Positions 55,501 through 63,983 are shown, numbered from the stretch's first letter. The stretch: 64,000 nucleotides of DNA from Coriaria nepalensis (GCA_027186245.1 CP114485.1:6510001-6574000), one strand, 5' to 3'. Made by a program: numbers and translations. Notes: generated from the letters alone by a model not told the origin.

Positions 55501-57300
55501 TTCGAACAAGAATTTCATGCACAACATGCTGATGATTCTTGAGGGATTTGTGTGCATTTGTTTCACCTCAAAATCATGCCAATGAGTCACCTCCAGCCAA
55601 GGAATTATTATATGAATGGGATTCGAAGAAATTCAGTCTTCGCACTTCGAACATGAATTTCACGCACAACATGCTAATGATCTTTCAGGGATATGCGTGC
55701 ATGTGTTTCACCTCAAAATCATGTCAATGAGTCACCTCCAGCCAAAGAAATCATAGGAATGGGATTCGAACAAATTCCATCTTCACACCTCATACACGAG
55801 TTTCATGCACAACATGCTAATGATCTTTGAGGCATATGTGTGCTTTTGTTTCACCTCAAAATCATGCCAATAAGTCACCTCAAGCCAATGAATCAAATGA
55901 AAGGGATTCGAACAAATTCCATCTTCACACCTCATACATGAGTTTCATGCACAACATGCTAATGATCTTTGAGGCATATGTGTGCTTTTGTTTCACCTCA
56001 AAATCATGCCAATGAGTCACCTCAAGCTAATGAATCAAATGAAAGGGATTCGAACAAATTCTATTTATTACACCTCAAACACGAGTTTCATGCACAACAT
56101 GTAATGATCTTTAAGGGATATATGTGTATTTGTTTCACCTCAAAGTCATGGCAATGAATCACCTCCAGCCAATGAATCATACGGAGGGGATTCGAACAAA
56201 TTCTAGTACGAACAAGAATTTCATGCACAACATTCTAATGATTTTTGAAGGGATATGTGTGTATTTGTTTCACCTCAAAATCATGCCAATGAGTGACCTC
56301 AAGCCAATGAATCATATGAAAGGGATTCGAACAAATTCTATTTTCACACCTCAAACAAGAGTTTCATGCACAACATGCTAATGATCTTTGAGGGATATAT
56401 ATGTATATGTTTCACCTCAAACTCATGGAAATGAATCACCTCCAGCCAAAGAATCATATGAAGGGATTCGAACGAATTCTATTTCGAACACGAATTTCGT
56501 GCACAACATGCTTATGGTCTTTGAGGGATATGAGTGCATTTGTTTCACCTCAAAATCATGGCAGTGACTCACCTCCAGCCAATGAATAATATGAAGGGGA
56601 TTCGAACGAATTCTATTTTCGCACTTCAAACACGAATTTCATACGCAACATGCTAATGATCTTTGAGGGATATGTGTGTATTTGTTTCGCCTCAAAATCA
56701 TGGCAATGAACCACCTCTAGCCGATGAATAATATGAAGGGAATTCGAACGAATTCTATTTTCGCACTTCAAACACGAATTTCATGCACAACATGCTAATG
56801 ATTTTTGAGGGATATGTGTGGATTTGTTTCACCTTAAAATCATGATAATGTATCACCTCCAGCCAAGGAGTCTTATGAATGGGATTCGAACAAATTCCAT
56901 CTTCGTACTACGAACATGAATTTCATGCACAACATGCTAATGATCTTTAAGCGATATGTGTGCATTTGTTTCACCTCAAAGTCATGGCAATAAATCACCT
57001 CAATATCTCTAAACTAGGTATAGTACTGGGAAAATAAATTTAAAGTGGACTTATTAGTAAATTTTAATTTCCACCTGTACTAATTTTAATAATAGAAATA
57101 ATTAAGGACAATTTCCACCTTTTTGTAAGTTCAAAACTTATTGGGTGCTTAAGTGTAATAATAAAAGAAAAATTGTCTTACTGCAGCCACATTTTTTTTT
57201 ATCATCCTTAGTCATCCTTAAGAAAAAATTTCCTAGACATGTGGCCCCCTCTTGTCACTAATTCAGACTAAAAGAATGACTAGGCATATTCTTTCATGCC

Positions 57301-57309
57301 TATAAAAGG
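57301..57309 (+). promoter_or_regulatory. TATA box of the LTR promoter
   Basis: TATAAAAGG fits the plant RNA polymerase II TATA consensus and sits in the expected U3 part of the LTR, about 300 bp from its start. Transcription would be expected to begin about 30 bp downstream, just before the purine-rich tract. This is inferred from motif and position only. Confidence 0.6.
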
Positions 57310-57334
57310 CTCATCTGCACCATGTACCAGCAGC

Positions 57335-57540
57335 AAAGGGAAAGAGAGGGAAAGGAAAGAAAAGAAAGAAAGGAAAGAAAGAAAGGAAAGGAAAAGGAGA
57401 GAAAGGAAAGAAAGTTATGGAAAGAAAGGGATGGAAAGAAAGGGAAGGAAAAAGGAGAGAAAGGAAAGAAAGGGAAAGAAAGAAAGGAAAGGGAAAAGAG
57501 AGAAAGGAAGGAAAGGGAAGGAAAGAGAGAAATAGAAAAG
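57335..57540 (+). repeat. Purine-only tract (GGAAAGAAA-like low complexity)
   Basis: About 206 bp are almost entirely A and G on the + strand. The only pyrimidines are at 57415-57418 (GTTATGG), 57432 and 57533. Irregular units such as GGAAAGAAA and GGAAAGGG dominate. It lies just downstream of the LTR TATA box, so it would be part of the transcribed leader. The open frames that cross it on both strands encode only Lys/Glu/Arg- or Ser/Phe/Pro-rich low-complexity peptides and are not genes. Confidence 0.9.
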
Positions 57541-58053
57541 TCAAGATCTCCGGTCAACCAATTTTTGTAAGTACAGTCTCACTATAATACCTGGATATTG
57601 TTTGTTTATTAATATGGTTATAATTATATTAATTTAGGATAATATTAATTATTAAGTATGATGACTTAGTTATGTATGCGTTAGGATTATAATTATAGCA
57701 TGCTAAGTAGAAGTGAAATACTACGATTACTATGCTAAAAATAAGAATCATAACTAGAATGACCGTAATATAGCATGATGGTTTGAGGAAAGTACAAACT
57801 TTAAACATTAAGTGCATATGTTCATATTTCCAGAAGTTAATGTTATGCTAAAATAAATAAAAGAATAAGCATGCATAATATTAAAGTGAGGTGCTGCCGG
57901 GTCAAAAGAAGGATCGCTTGTCGATTAGAAAGGACCTTAAATGATATTAAAGAAAAGATCATAAGTGGATCATTGCAACGGTCATAAGCGGACCATTGAT
58001 TAAATATTAGTTGACATGCCGGTGGTAGCATCCTTAGGGCCCAAGTATGTAGA

Positions 58054-58127
58054 ATGATAGGAATTTACGCACGTTAGATATAGGTAATAAATGATAGGAA
58101 TTTATGTACGTTAGATATAGGTCATAA
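58054..58127 (+). repeat. 37 bp direct tandem duplication in the LTR
   Basis: Two adjacent 37 bp copies begin ATGATAGGAATTTA and end at 58090 and 58127. They differ at three positions. Slightly upstream, a 23 bp-spaced pair (57958 and 57981) shares TCATAAG and CATTG. Both look like small slippage or duplication events within the U5 part of the LTR. Confidence 0.85.
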
Positions 58128-58608
58128 AAGCACTAACTCACGATAATCATAAAAAGAATAGCGATGTGAGTAGGACACTATCCTTACTGAGTTTCTAGCT
58201 CATAGATGTCTACTCTGTGTTGTTGGAAATTACAAAGGTAAGGCGGTAAGCTAAGAAACAGGTGAATGGAGGCTATCAGTCTGTGAGATTGTACATATGA
58301 GACCCGACCTCTGTAAGCAATGAGTTTGAAAATTTTCACTTCTTATGTATATGTACATATATGTATATTCAAATAAAGAATAAAGTATATAAAAAGTTTT
58401 GAGATTATTTTCTATGACAAAGACTTCCGCAGTATTTTCAAATTATTATGTATATCATTCAAACCACTTTTGGAAATAAAGTTAATTTTAAGGAACATAA
58501 TTTTATATATAAGAAAAAGAAAAAGTAATGCACCTACTAGCTGTATATGTTTTTCACTAGAAAAATATTTGATAAACATAACCAGCTAGTAGGGCGAGCG
58601 TTACAGTT

Positions 58609-58620
58609 TGGTATCACAGC
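58609..58620 (+). other. Primer-binding site (initiator Met-tRNA type)
   Basis: TGGTATCACAGC matches the TGGTATCAGAGC typical of plant retroelements primed by initiator Met-tRNA, with one mismatch (C for G at position 9). It starts three bases after the terminal CA of the LTR. Reverse transcription of the minus strand would start here. Confidence 0.9.
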
Positions 58621-58681
58621 CTAACGGTCTTGTAGACAACCCTCATATGTACAAGTCGAGGAAGTGATGCCTTCAATCACT

Positions 58682-59414
58682 GTAAGTACGAGTTTAGATT
58701 TACTTAAAATTTTATAATTAAAATATATATGAAATAATTAATGAATGACACGTATTCTTTAGACTATGGAGGAATTAATAAATACTCTCACCACTACCTA
58801 TATGGCAATATGCCAAGAACTCACGAAAGGGCAGCGTGGGATGGAACTAGTAGCCACATTCTGCATGGCCGCCTCGCCCACTTTCGAAGGATACGAAGGT
58901 TGGGATTATTTACACCACTAGATTTATGAGATTGAAGATATATGTATAGGAGTGGATGTGACGGAGGATGTATGGGCTAGATTGGCTATACGCCAATTAA
59001 GAGGTGAGGCCACGACATGGTGGCACGGGACAAACCTAGATGCTAGAGATGTCGTGTGGATTGAATTCGGGGTAAGGATACTCGCTCGCTTCGCACCTCC
59101 TAATCTGGGAGAACTGGACGAAACCCCGGAAGAAGAATCAGAGATAATGATAATCCACCCATGAAAAGTAGCTGACTCACCCACAACCACTAGTATCTGA
59201 TAGTATATTTTCTTTTGTAGTCCGACAAATGTAGACTATAACCTTTTGAAAAAAAATATGATGGTTTGACATGTAAATAGCCTAGTCCGTTTTGGACAAT
59301 AGATGATCAATTTTTGTAATGTAAATGGTGATCAATAGATAAATATGAAATATATGTTTTAGTTAAACTTATCTCTGTATGAAAAAGAAAAATTTTCATA
59401 CTTTATATTTTTAG
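58682..59414 (+). other. Candidate leader intron(s): GTAAGT donor with two possible acceptors
   Basis: GTAAGT at 58682-58687 follows a short frame starting ATG 58667 (MPSIT). Two plausible acceptors exist. TATTCTTTAG ends at 58762 and would give an 81 bp AT-rich intron that joins this ATG in frame to the gag-like fragment. ATATTTTTAG ends at 59414 and would give a 733 bp intron removing that fragment just before the main gag. This is a motif-level inference without transcript support. The space 59165-59445 shows no other feature. Confidence 0.25.
58766..59164 (+). pseudogene. Gag-like fragment upstream of the main gag
   Basis: From an ATG at 58766 one frame runs to TGA 59162-59164 (132 codons) with a single internal TAG at 58919. 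The N-terminal part (MEELINTLTTTYMAICQEL) could be helical. The part after SPTFEGYEGWDY resembles the start of a Ty3 gag domain. LAIRQLRGEATTWW and VVWIEFGVRILARFAPP match the pattern of the retrotransposon gag family (PF03732). The main gag 300 bp downstream has its own copy of the same domain, with different residues, so this is a second gag-like module and not its N-terminus. It has no zinc knuckle. Possible origins are a piece of another element inserted in the leader, a recombinant, or a captured host gag-derived sequence. Homology is judged by eye. Confidence 0.55.
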
Positions 59415-59445
59415 GAAATCAAGCGCTCTCCGCCCAAGTATAAAC

Positions 59446-60369
59446 ATGACAAGAGGATGTACTGCTAGTGTATCCTCTATTGGACATCGCGCTAGTCAAA
59501 TCAATGACCCAAGTCAACAAGAGATGAGCGAGTTACGAGACCTAAATCAAAGATAAGGAGAAATGATAGACACGCTACTTCAACAACAACGACAACTCTA
59601 AGAGATGCTACAATGACCGACACCCCCTCGAATGGAAAATCCAAGTTCCACGCCCGAGAAATTTATGAAGTATAAACCACCTGAATTCTCAGGTGGTTAT
59701 AATCCAAGGATAGCTGAAAATTGGATCGGAACTCTAGAAAGACTCTTCAACTGTGCAAAGGTTCCTGATAGCGAAAAAGTACATTGTGCAGCATGTCTAT
59801 TATGGGACGACGTGAGTTACTCGTGGGACACCATGATAAGTATTCATGATGTTGGAACTATGACTTGGGGTGAGTTTCGAAAACTAATTGAAAACAAATA
59901 TGTAATAGTGGCTTTAGTGGAAGAAAAAGAAAGGGAATTCCTAAACCTGCGAAGAGGCAACATGACAATGGAAGAATTACTACGAAAGTTCGACTAGCTA
60001 TCCAGATATGCACCGCACATGGTGGCTACGAACACCTTAAAGGTGAAACACTTCAAGATGGTCCTTGACTCTGACACTCGTAAGGACATGGAAATTGCAG
60101 ATTTAGACGATGTGCCTTTCTCAAAGGTGGCAGATAAAGCAATAAGAATTGATCGAGCCAGAGTGATTCAGGAGCATGAACAAAAGGAAGCTGCTAAGAA
60201 AGAGCATGTCAGAGGAGCAGCCCTCGGAAACCAAAATAATGTCCAATCCTCTGCACCCGTAGGCTGTGAAAACAAGCGGAGTTTTAAACCTTGATGGAAT
60301 AATAAGAAAAGGTTGGACAATAGGGATGTCGACTCAAGTCAAGAAGGAAGACAACCCAAGAAAAATTAA
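59446..60369 (+). pseudogene. gag (capsid domain) of the chromovirus, broken
   Basis: Gag is the structural protein that forms the cytoplasmic virus-like particle. One frame can be followed from ATG 59446 to TAA 60367, interrupted by TAA 59554, TAA 59599, TGA 59614, TAG 59995 and TGA 60292. The N-terminal part is Gln-rich (near DTLLQQQRQL). The capsid-like region contains KYKPPEFSGGYNPRIAENW, then TMTWGEFRKLIENKY and EREFLNLRRGNMTMEELL, characteristic of the PF03732 gag domain. It continues past the 59995 stop with LSRYAPHMV. The frame ends in a basic linker, and the zinc knuckle follows in another frame, so there is a frameshift near 60370. The start is the first ATG in frame after the candidate 59414 acceptor; it is the likely but unproven start. 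Confidence 0.88.
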
Positions 60370-61081
60370 TTTCAAGGTTCATGGGCACATGGAAGACCTT
60401 ATAGCCAAGTGTGGCAAAGGTCATATTGGTGAATGTAAAGCCGGAACCAAAGAATGCTATAACTGTGGACAACTAGGACATATTGCGAAGTTTTGCAACA
60501 ACCCAAAGAAAGTTGAAGGGCAGCTGGGAAAGACTAATGCCAGAATATTTACCATCTCCCGGGATGAAGCTGAAGCAAGTCCATCTACCGTTATAACAGG
60601 TCAGCTTCTTATTTCTGGAATTTCTGCTATTGTTTTAATGGATTCAGGAGCAACACATTCAAAGGTTGCACTAACATTTGTTAGAAAAATTAATAATCCA
60701 ATAGACCAACTAGCTAAGGTGTTTAGTACCACACTACCCTCAGGAAACATGTTAATATCAACTCATTGGTTGTGAGCCATATCAATGAAAGTAGGCAATG
60801 TGGAATTATTTGCAAACCTTATAATATTAGATATGCAAGATTTCGATGTTATATTAGGAATGGACTGGCTCTCAAAATATAGTGCCACAATAGATTGTCG
60901 AAGGAAGAAAGTGATATTAGACATACCAGGAGAAGAAAAATTTGAATTTATTGGAAATTCAAAGAAGAGCCAGATACCATTAGTATTCGCTATTAAGGCA
61001 CCAAAACTGTTAAAAGGTGGTTGTGAGGGATTTCTTGCTAGCATAGTGGATACACACAAGGAACAACCACTAAAGCCCTAA
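60370..61081 (+). pseudogene. gag zinc knuckle and aspartic protease, broken
   Basis: This stretch holds the nucleocapsid end of gag and the protease that matures the polyprotein. A CCHC zinc knuckle (CYNCGQLGHIAKFC, C-x2-C-x4-H-x4-C) lies at 60455-60496. Just before it, KCGKGHIGEC looks like a second knuckle that has lost its first Cys. The protease active-site motif LMDSGATHS has its Asp at 60641. The C-terminal flap region follows with FDVILGMDWL. The frame is interrupted by TGA 60773 and TAA 61079. Active-site Asp-Ser-Gly is intact, but the enzyme could not be made in one piece. Confidence 0.9.
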
Positions 61082-62034
61082 GACATTCCAGTAGTCCGTG
61101 ATTTTCTTGAAGTATTTCCTGAAGAATTACCAGGACTGCCCCCAGATCGAGAAATCAAGTTTCAAATCGATTTAATACCGGGAGCAGCGCCAATCTCAAA
61201 AGCTCCGTACCGCATGGCGCCAGCTAAATTGAAAGAACTCCAACTACAGCTGCAAGATTTGCTCGACAAAGGATATATTCGTCCTAGTTTTTCACCATGG
61301 GGAGCACCAGTATTATTCGTGAAAAAGAAGGACGGGTCAATGAGAATGTGCATTGACTATAGAGAACTCAACAAGATCACTATAAAGAACAAATACCCTC
61401 TTCCGAGGATAGATGATTTGTTCGATCAACTCCAGGAATGTCGGTGTTCTCCAAGATTGACTTAAGATCTGGATATCACCAACTAAAGTTTCAAGAAAAT
61501 GACGTCCCGAAGACAGCTCTTCGGACACGGTACGGCCACTATGAATTTTTGGTCATGCCGTTTGGTTTGACCAATGCCCCAGCCGCTTTCATGGATTTAA
61601 TAAATTGGGTATTTAAAGACTATCTGGATAAATTTGTTATTGTTTTCATAGATGATATTCTGGTATACTCAAAATTTGAGGATGAGCATGTGAAGCATCT
61701 AAAAGTAATTTTGCAAACCTTGAAAAATCATCAAATCTATGCCAAATTTAAGAAGTGCGAATTTTGGCTAGATCAAGTTGCTTTTCTTGGACATGTCATA
61801 TCTAAGGATGGTATTTCCGTGGATCCATCTAAAGCTGAAGCAGTAAGCAAGTGGCCCAAACCTAAAAATGCTTCCGAAGTACGAAGTTTTCTAGGATTAG
61901 CCGAATATTATAGGCGATTTGTAGAAGGGTTTTCCAAAATCGCCACACCACTCATTAGGCTTACTCTAAAGAAGCAGAAGTTTGAATGGACCGTAGCAAC
62001 TGAGAAAAGCTTTCAAAAGTTGAAGGAAAAAATT
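61082..62034 (+). pseudogene. Reverse transcriptase domain, frameshifted
   Basis: The RT domain would copy element RNA into DNA inside the particle. The N-terminal linker ([18 protein letters not shown]) leads to [19 protein letters not shown] and [13 protein letters not shown] frameshift near 61433 breaks the frame just before [15 protein letters not shown]. The second part carries [15 protein letters not shown] and the catalytic FIDDILVYS at 61645-61671 (the Asp pair at 61651-61656), then [12 protein letters not shown] and [14 protein letters not shown]. These motifs in this order are diagnostic of Ty3/gypsy RT, and the exact wording is nearest plant Tekay-type chromoviruses. Another frameshift near 62035 marks the passage to RNase H. 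Confidence 0.95.
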
Positions 62035-62514
62035 AACGAGTGCACCTATTCTTACCATCCCAGAGGGTGATAATTGATTCGTAATATACAGCGACGCATC
62101 TAAATTGGGATTAGGAGCAGTATTGATGCAAAAGGGAAAGTAATCGCATATGCTTCACGGTAGCTTAAGGATTATGAAAAGAACTACCCAACCCATGACT
62201 TGGAACTAGCTGCGGTGGTGTTTGCCCTAAAAGTTTGGAGATACTACCTCTATGGAGTGCGGTGTGAAATTTATACCGATCATAAGAGCTTAAAGTATTT
62301 CTTCACAGAGAAAGAATTGAACATGAGACAAAGATGGTGGCTAGAATTAGTCAAAGATTATGATTGTGAAATATGGTATCACCCGGGGAAGGCAAATAAA
62401 GTAGCTGACGCTTTAAGCCGAAAATCCCCAACCAGCCTTGCTGCCCTACATGCCTTACCAACATCATTACAAAAAGAAGTGTATAATGCAAAAATTGAGC
62501 TGGTGACAGGATAA
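62035..62514 (+). pseudogene. RNase H domain, broken
   Basis: The RNase H domain degrades the RNA strand of the RNA:DNA hybrid. The first catalytic Asp is in IYSDASKLGLGAVL (Asp at 62093). The Glu is in [15 protein letters not shown] (62203). A further Asp is in [12 protein letters not shown] (62278). The final part, [17 protein letters not shown], is the usual end of the domain. Damage consists of TGA 62075, a frameshift near 62130 in the run after GTATTGATGC, TAG 62161, and TAA 62512 in the linker to integrase. Three separate reading segments are needed to follow the domain. Confidence 0.93.
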
Positions 62515-63786
62515 TTATCCACCTTAACCTTTCAATCAAGCATACTTGAGAATATCAAAGGTGCACAAGAGTTCGATGAAGGAACAAAGAAAATCACACA
62601 AGAAATGGGAAAAGATGAGCAATCTGACTTTAAGATATCTAAGGATGGAATCCTTAATTTTAAAGGAAGGTTATGCGTTCCCACGGATGATAAAATAAGA
62701 CGCCAGATCCTTTCCGAAGCACATGAAACTCTATATTCAGTGCACCCAGGGGCAACTAAGATGTACAAGGACATAAAAGAGCACTTCTGGTGGACTGGAA
62801 TGAAGAAGGATCTAGCTCAATATGTGGGGAAATGTTTGACATGCCAGCGAATTAAGGCAGAACATCAACATCCTGTTGGAGAATTACAAACAATTGAGAT
62901 CCCATAATGGAAGTGGGAACAAATTACTATGGATATTGTCGTTGGACTCCCCAAAACCACAAAGGGACAGGATGCAATTTGGGTAATCGTTGACTGATTA
63001 ACCAAATCGGCACATTTTCTACCCATACGCAGCACATCCTCCCTAGAACAGTTAGCAGAGCTTTATGTGCGTGAAATTGTTTGAGTTCATGGAGTACCAT
63101 TGTCAATAATTTCAGATCGAGATGGTAGGTTTACCTCAAACTTTTGGAAAAGTGTACAGCGAGCAATGAGAACGAGATTGAAATTTAGCACGACCTTTCA
63201 CCCACAGACAGATGGCCAATCGGAAAAAACCATCCAGACCTTAGAAGATATGCTACGAGCCTGTGTCCTAGACTTTAAAGGTGCTTGGAATCGATACATG
63301 CCGCTGATAGAATTCTCCTACAACAATAGTTTCCAAGCAACTATTGGAATGACACCGTATGAAGCTTTATACGGACGGAAGTGCAGGTCACCAGTTCATT
63401 GGTACGAAACTGGAGAAGGAAACTTAGTGGCTCCTGACTTCATTGAAACCTCTACAGAAGCAATCAAGAAAATAAAGCAGAGAATGGAAACTTCTCTTAG
63501 TCGACAAAAGAGCTATGCGGATAAGAGGCGAAGACCTCTAGAATTCCAAGTTAGAGATATGGTATTTTTAAAGATTGCACCAATAAAAGGACTGATGAGG
63601 TTTGGCAAAAAGGGAAAGTTAAGTCCAAGATATATTGGACCTTTTGAAATAATAGAACATATTGGCAAAGTTGCCTACAAGCTTGCACTACCGCCAGAGA
63701 TGTCCTTGGTACACAAAGTGTTCCATGTATCCATGCTGAAAAAGTATGTAGCTGACTCCTCGCATGTATTGGAAATCGACCCCGTT
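62515..63786 (+). pseudogene. Integrase, broken by three stops
   Basis: Integrase inserts the element DNA into the chromosome. The N-terminal HHCC zinc finger is visible as HETLYSVHPGATKMY (first His 62722) and CLTC (62833-62844). The catalytic core has Asp in TMDIVVGLP (62932), Asp in IISDRDGRF (63115) and Glu in GQSEKTIQTLEDML (63223). There are 35 residues between the last two, so the D,D-35-E triad is complete. The C-terminal part (MTPYEALYGRKCRSPVHW, GPFEIIEHIGKVAYKLALP and FHVSMLKKYV) matches plant chromoviruses. The frame is constant, with stops TAA 62905, TGA 62995 and TGA 63082. The longest open part is 63100-63786. Confidence 0.96.
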
Positions 63787-63966
63787 TAACTCCGAGAAGA
63801 TTTAACATATAAAGAAAGACCGGTACATATTTTGGATCGCAAGGAAAAGAGACTTAGGAATAAAGCCATACCACTAGTGAAGGTATTATGGAAAATCCGT
63901 AAGATAGAAGAAGCTACCTGGGAAAGGGAAGACGAAATGAAGGAAAAACACACAGAACTATTTTAA
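63787..63966 (+). pseudogene. Integrase C-terminal chromodomain
   Basis: Directly after TAA 63787 the same frame continues to TAA 63964-63966 with VHILDRKEKRLRNKAIPLV, VLWKIRKIEEATWERED and a final HTELF. This is the chromodomain that ends integrase in chromoviruses, where it is thought to bind modified histones and steer insertion toward heterochromatin. Its presence next to a large satellite block fits that preference, but does not prove targeted insertion. Confidence 0.9.
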
Positions 63967-63970
63967 GTTT

Positions 63971-63983
63971 GGGAGTGGAAGGG
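63971..63983 (+). other. Candidate polypurine tract
   Basis: GGGAGTGGAAGGG starts four bases after the pol stop codon and is directly followed by TG. That is the position and composition expected for the plus-strand primer site of an LTR element. One T interrupts the purines. Confidence 0.5.

Larger units (their letters stand above)
1..57001 (+). repeat. 142 bp satellite DNA array, about 400 head-to-tail monomers
   Basis: A single tandem array fills the first 57 kb. Phased on CACCTCAAAATCATGCC, the consensus monomer is 142 bp. Landmarks in order are AATGAGTCACCTCCAGCC, an NdeI site in ATCATATGAATGGG, GATTCGAACAAATTCC, CTTCGCACTTCGAACATG, then CACAACATGCTAATGATC and ATATGTGTGCATTTG. TTCGAA occurs twice per monomer, 24 bp apart. 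Every monomer I read runs in the same direction; I saw no inversion and no transposon inside the array. Since 142 = 3x47+1, any reading frame passes through all three frames in three monomers, so the 60-137 codon open frames on both strands are by-products of periodicity. The left edge lies outside the window. The right edge breaks within a monomer after CACCTC at 57001. Cellular location (centromere, pericentromere or subtelomere) is not determinable here. Confidence 0.97.
43990..57001 (+). repeat. Satellite zone 3: diverged array edge
   Basis: Here monomers are AT-richer and more variable. Typical variants are GAAGGGGATTCGAACG followed by AATTCTATTTTCGCAC or AATTCTATTTTCACACC, and CAAACACGAATTTC. 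An EcoRI site (GAATTC) is frequent, and CATGGCAATGAATCACC is common. Many monomers carry an 8 bp deletion giving CTATTTCGAACACG. Pockets closer to zone 2 lie at about 46200-46700 and 55300-55780. Divergence between neighbours is clearly higher than in zone 1 except in the local HORs. The zone ends at the retroelement LTR. Confidence 0.8.
57002..58605 (+). repeat. 5' LTR of the chromovirus
   Basis: The 3' boundary is firm: GCGTTACA ends at 58605, three bases before the primer-binding site, and gives the expected terminal CA. The 5' boundary is set by the end of satellite homology. The bases there (CAATATCTCTAAACTAGG) lack the expected TG, so a few terminal bases may be lost or changed. A TATA box (57301), a purine-rich tract (57335-57540), a GTAAGT at 57567 and an AATAAA at 58372 fit U3-R-U5 organisation. 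No coding capacity is seen. The LTR would be about 1.6 kb. Confidence 0.8.

Noticed and set aside
1..57001. Direct repeats with regular spacing, considered as a CRISPR-like array
   Set aside because: The repeat unit is 142 bp with no unique spacers and no cas genes. Repeats are contiguous satellite monomers, and the flanking element is a plant-type retrotransposon.
1..57001. tRNA or tRNA-derived SINE units, suggested by TTCGAATCC on the minus strand
   Set aside because: No acceptor stem, no anticodon arm, no T-stem pairing and no good A box; only the B-box-like core is present. It is kept as a finding about the motif, not as an RNA gene.
1..57001. CENP-B box or telomere-type (TTTAGGG) repeats in the satellite
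   Set aside because: I saw neither a CENP-B-box-like 17-mer nor any telomere repeat run, so no direct sequence sign of centromere or telomere identity.
57296..57570. Open frames of 77-85 codons on both strands around 57300-57570
   Set aside because: They are low-complexity translations of the purine tract (Lys/Glu/Arg-rich or Ser/Phe/Pro-rich) inside the LTR, with no recognisable domain.
57567..58560. Possible intron inside the LTR (GTAAGT 57567 to TTTTTCACTAG 58560)
   Set aside because: The motifs are present, but the segment is bounded by the LTR end and primer-binding site, and removing it would delete most of the R/U5 region. Too speculative to annotate.
58741..58929. 62-codon plus-strand frame at 58741
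   Set aside because: It overlaps the gag-like fragment in another frame. Only the 58766-59164 frame shows family motifs, so this one is a shadow.
58924..59190. 88-codon minus-strand frame opposite the gag-like fragment
   Set aside because: It is the reverse-strand shadow of the plus-strand gag-like frame, with no motif of its own.
60284..60472. Minus-strand frames opposite gag and pol (for example 60284-60472, 60763-61059, 62532-62774, 63551-63808)
   Set aside because: All lie antisense to recognisable retroelement domains and have no motif of their own.
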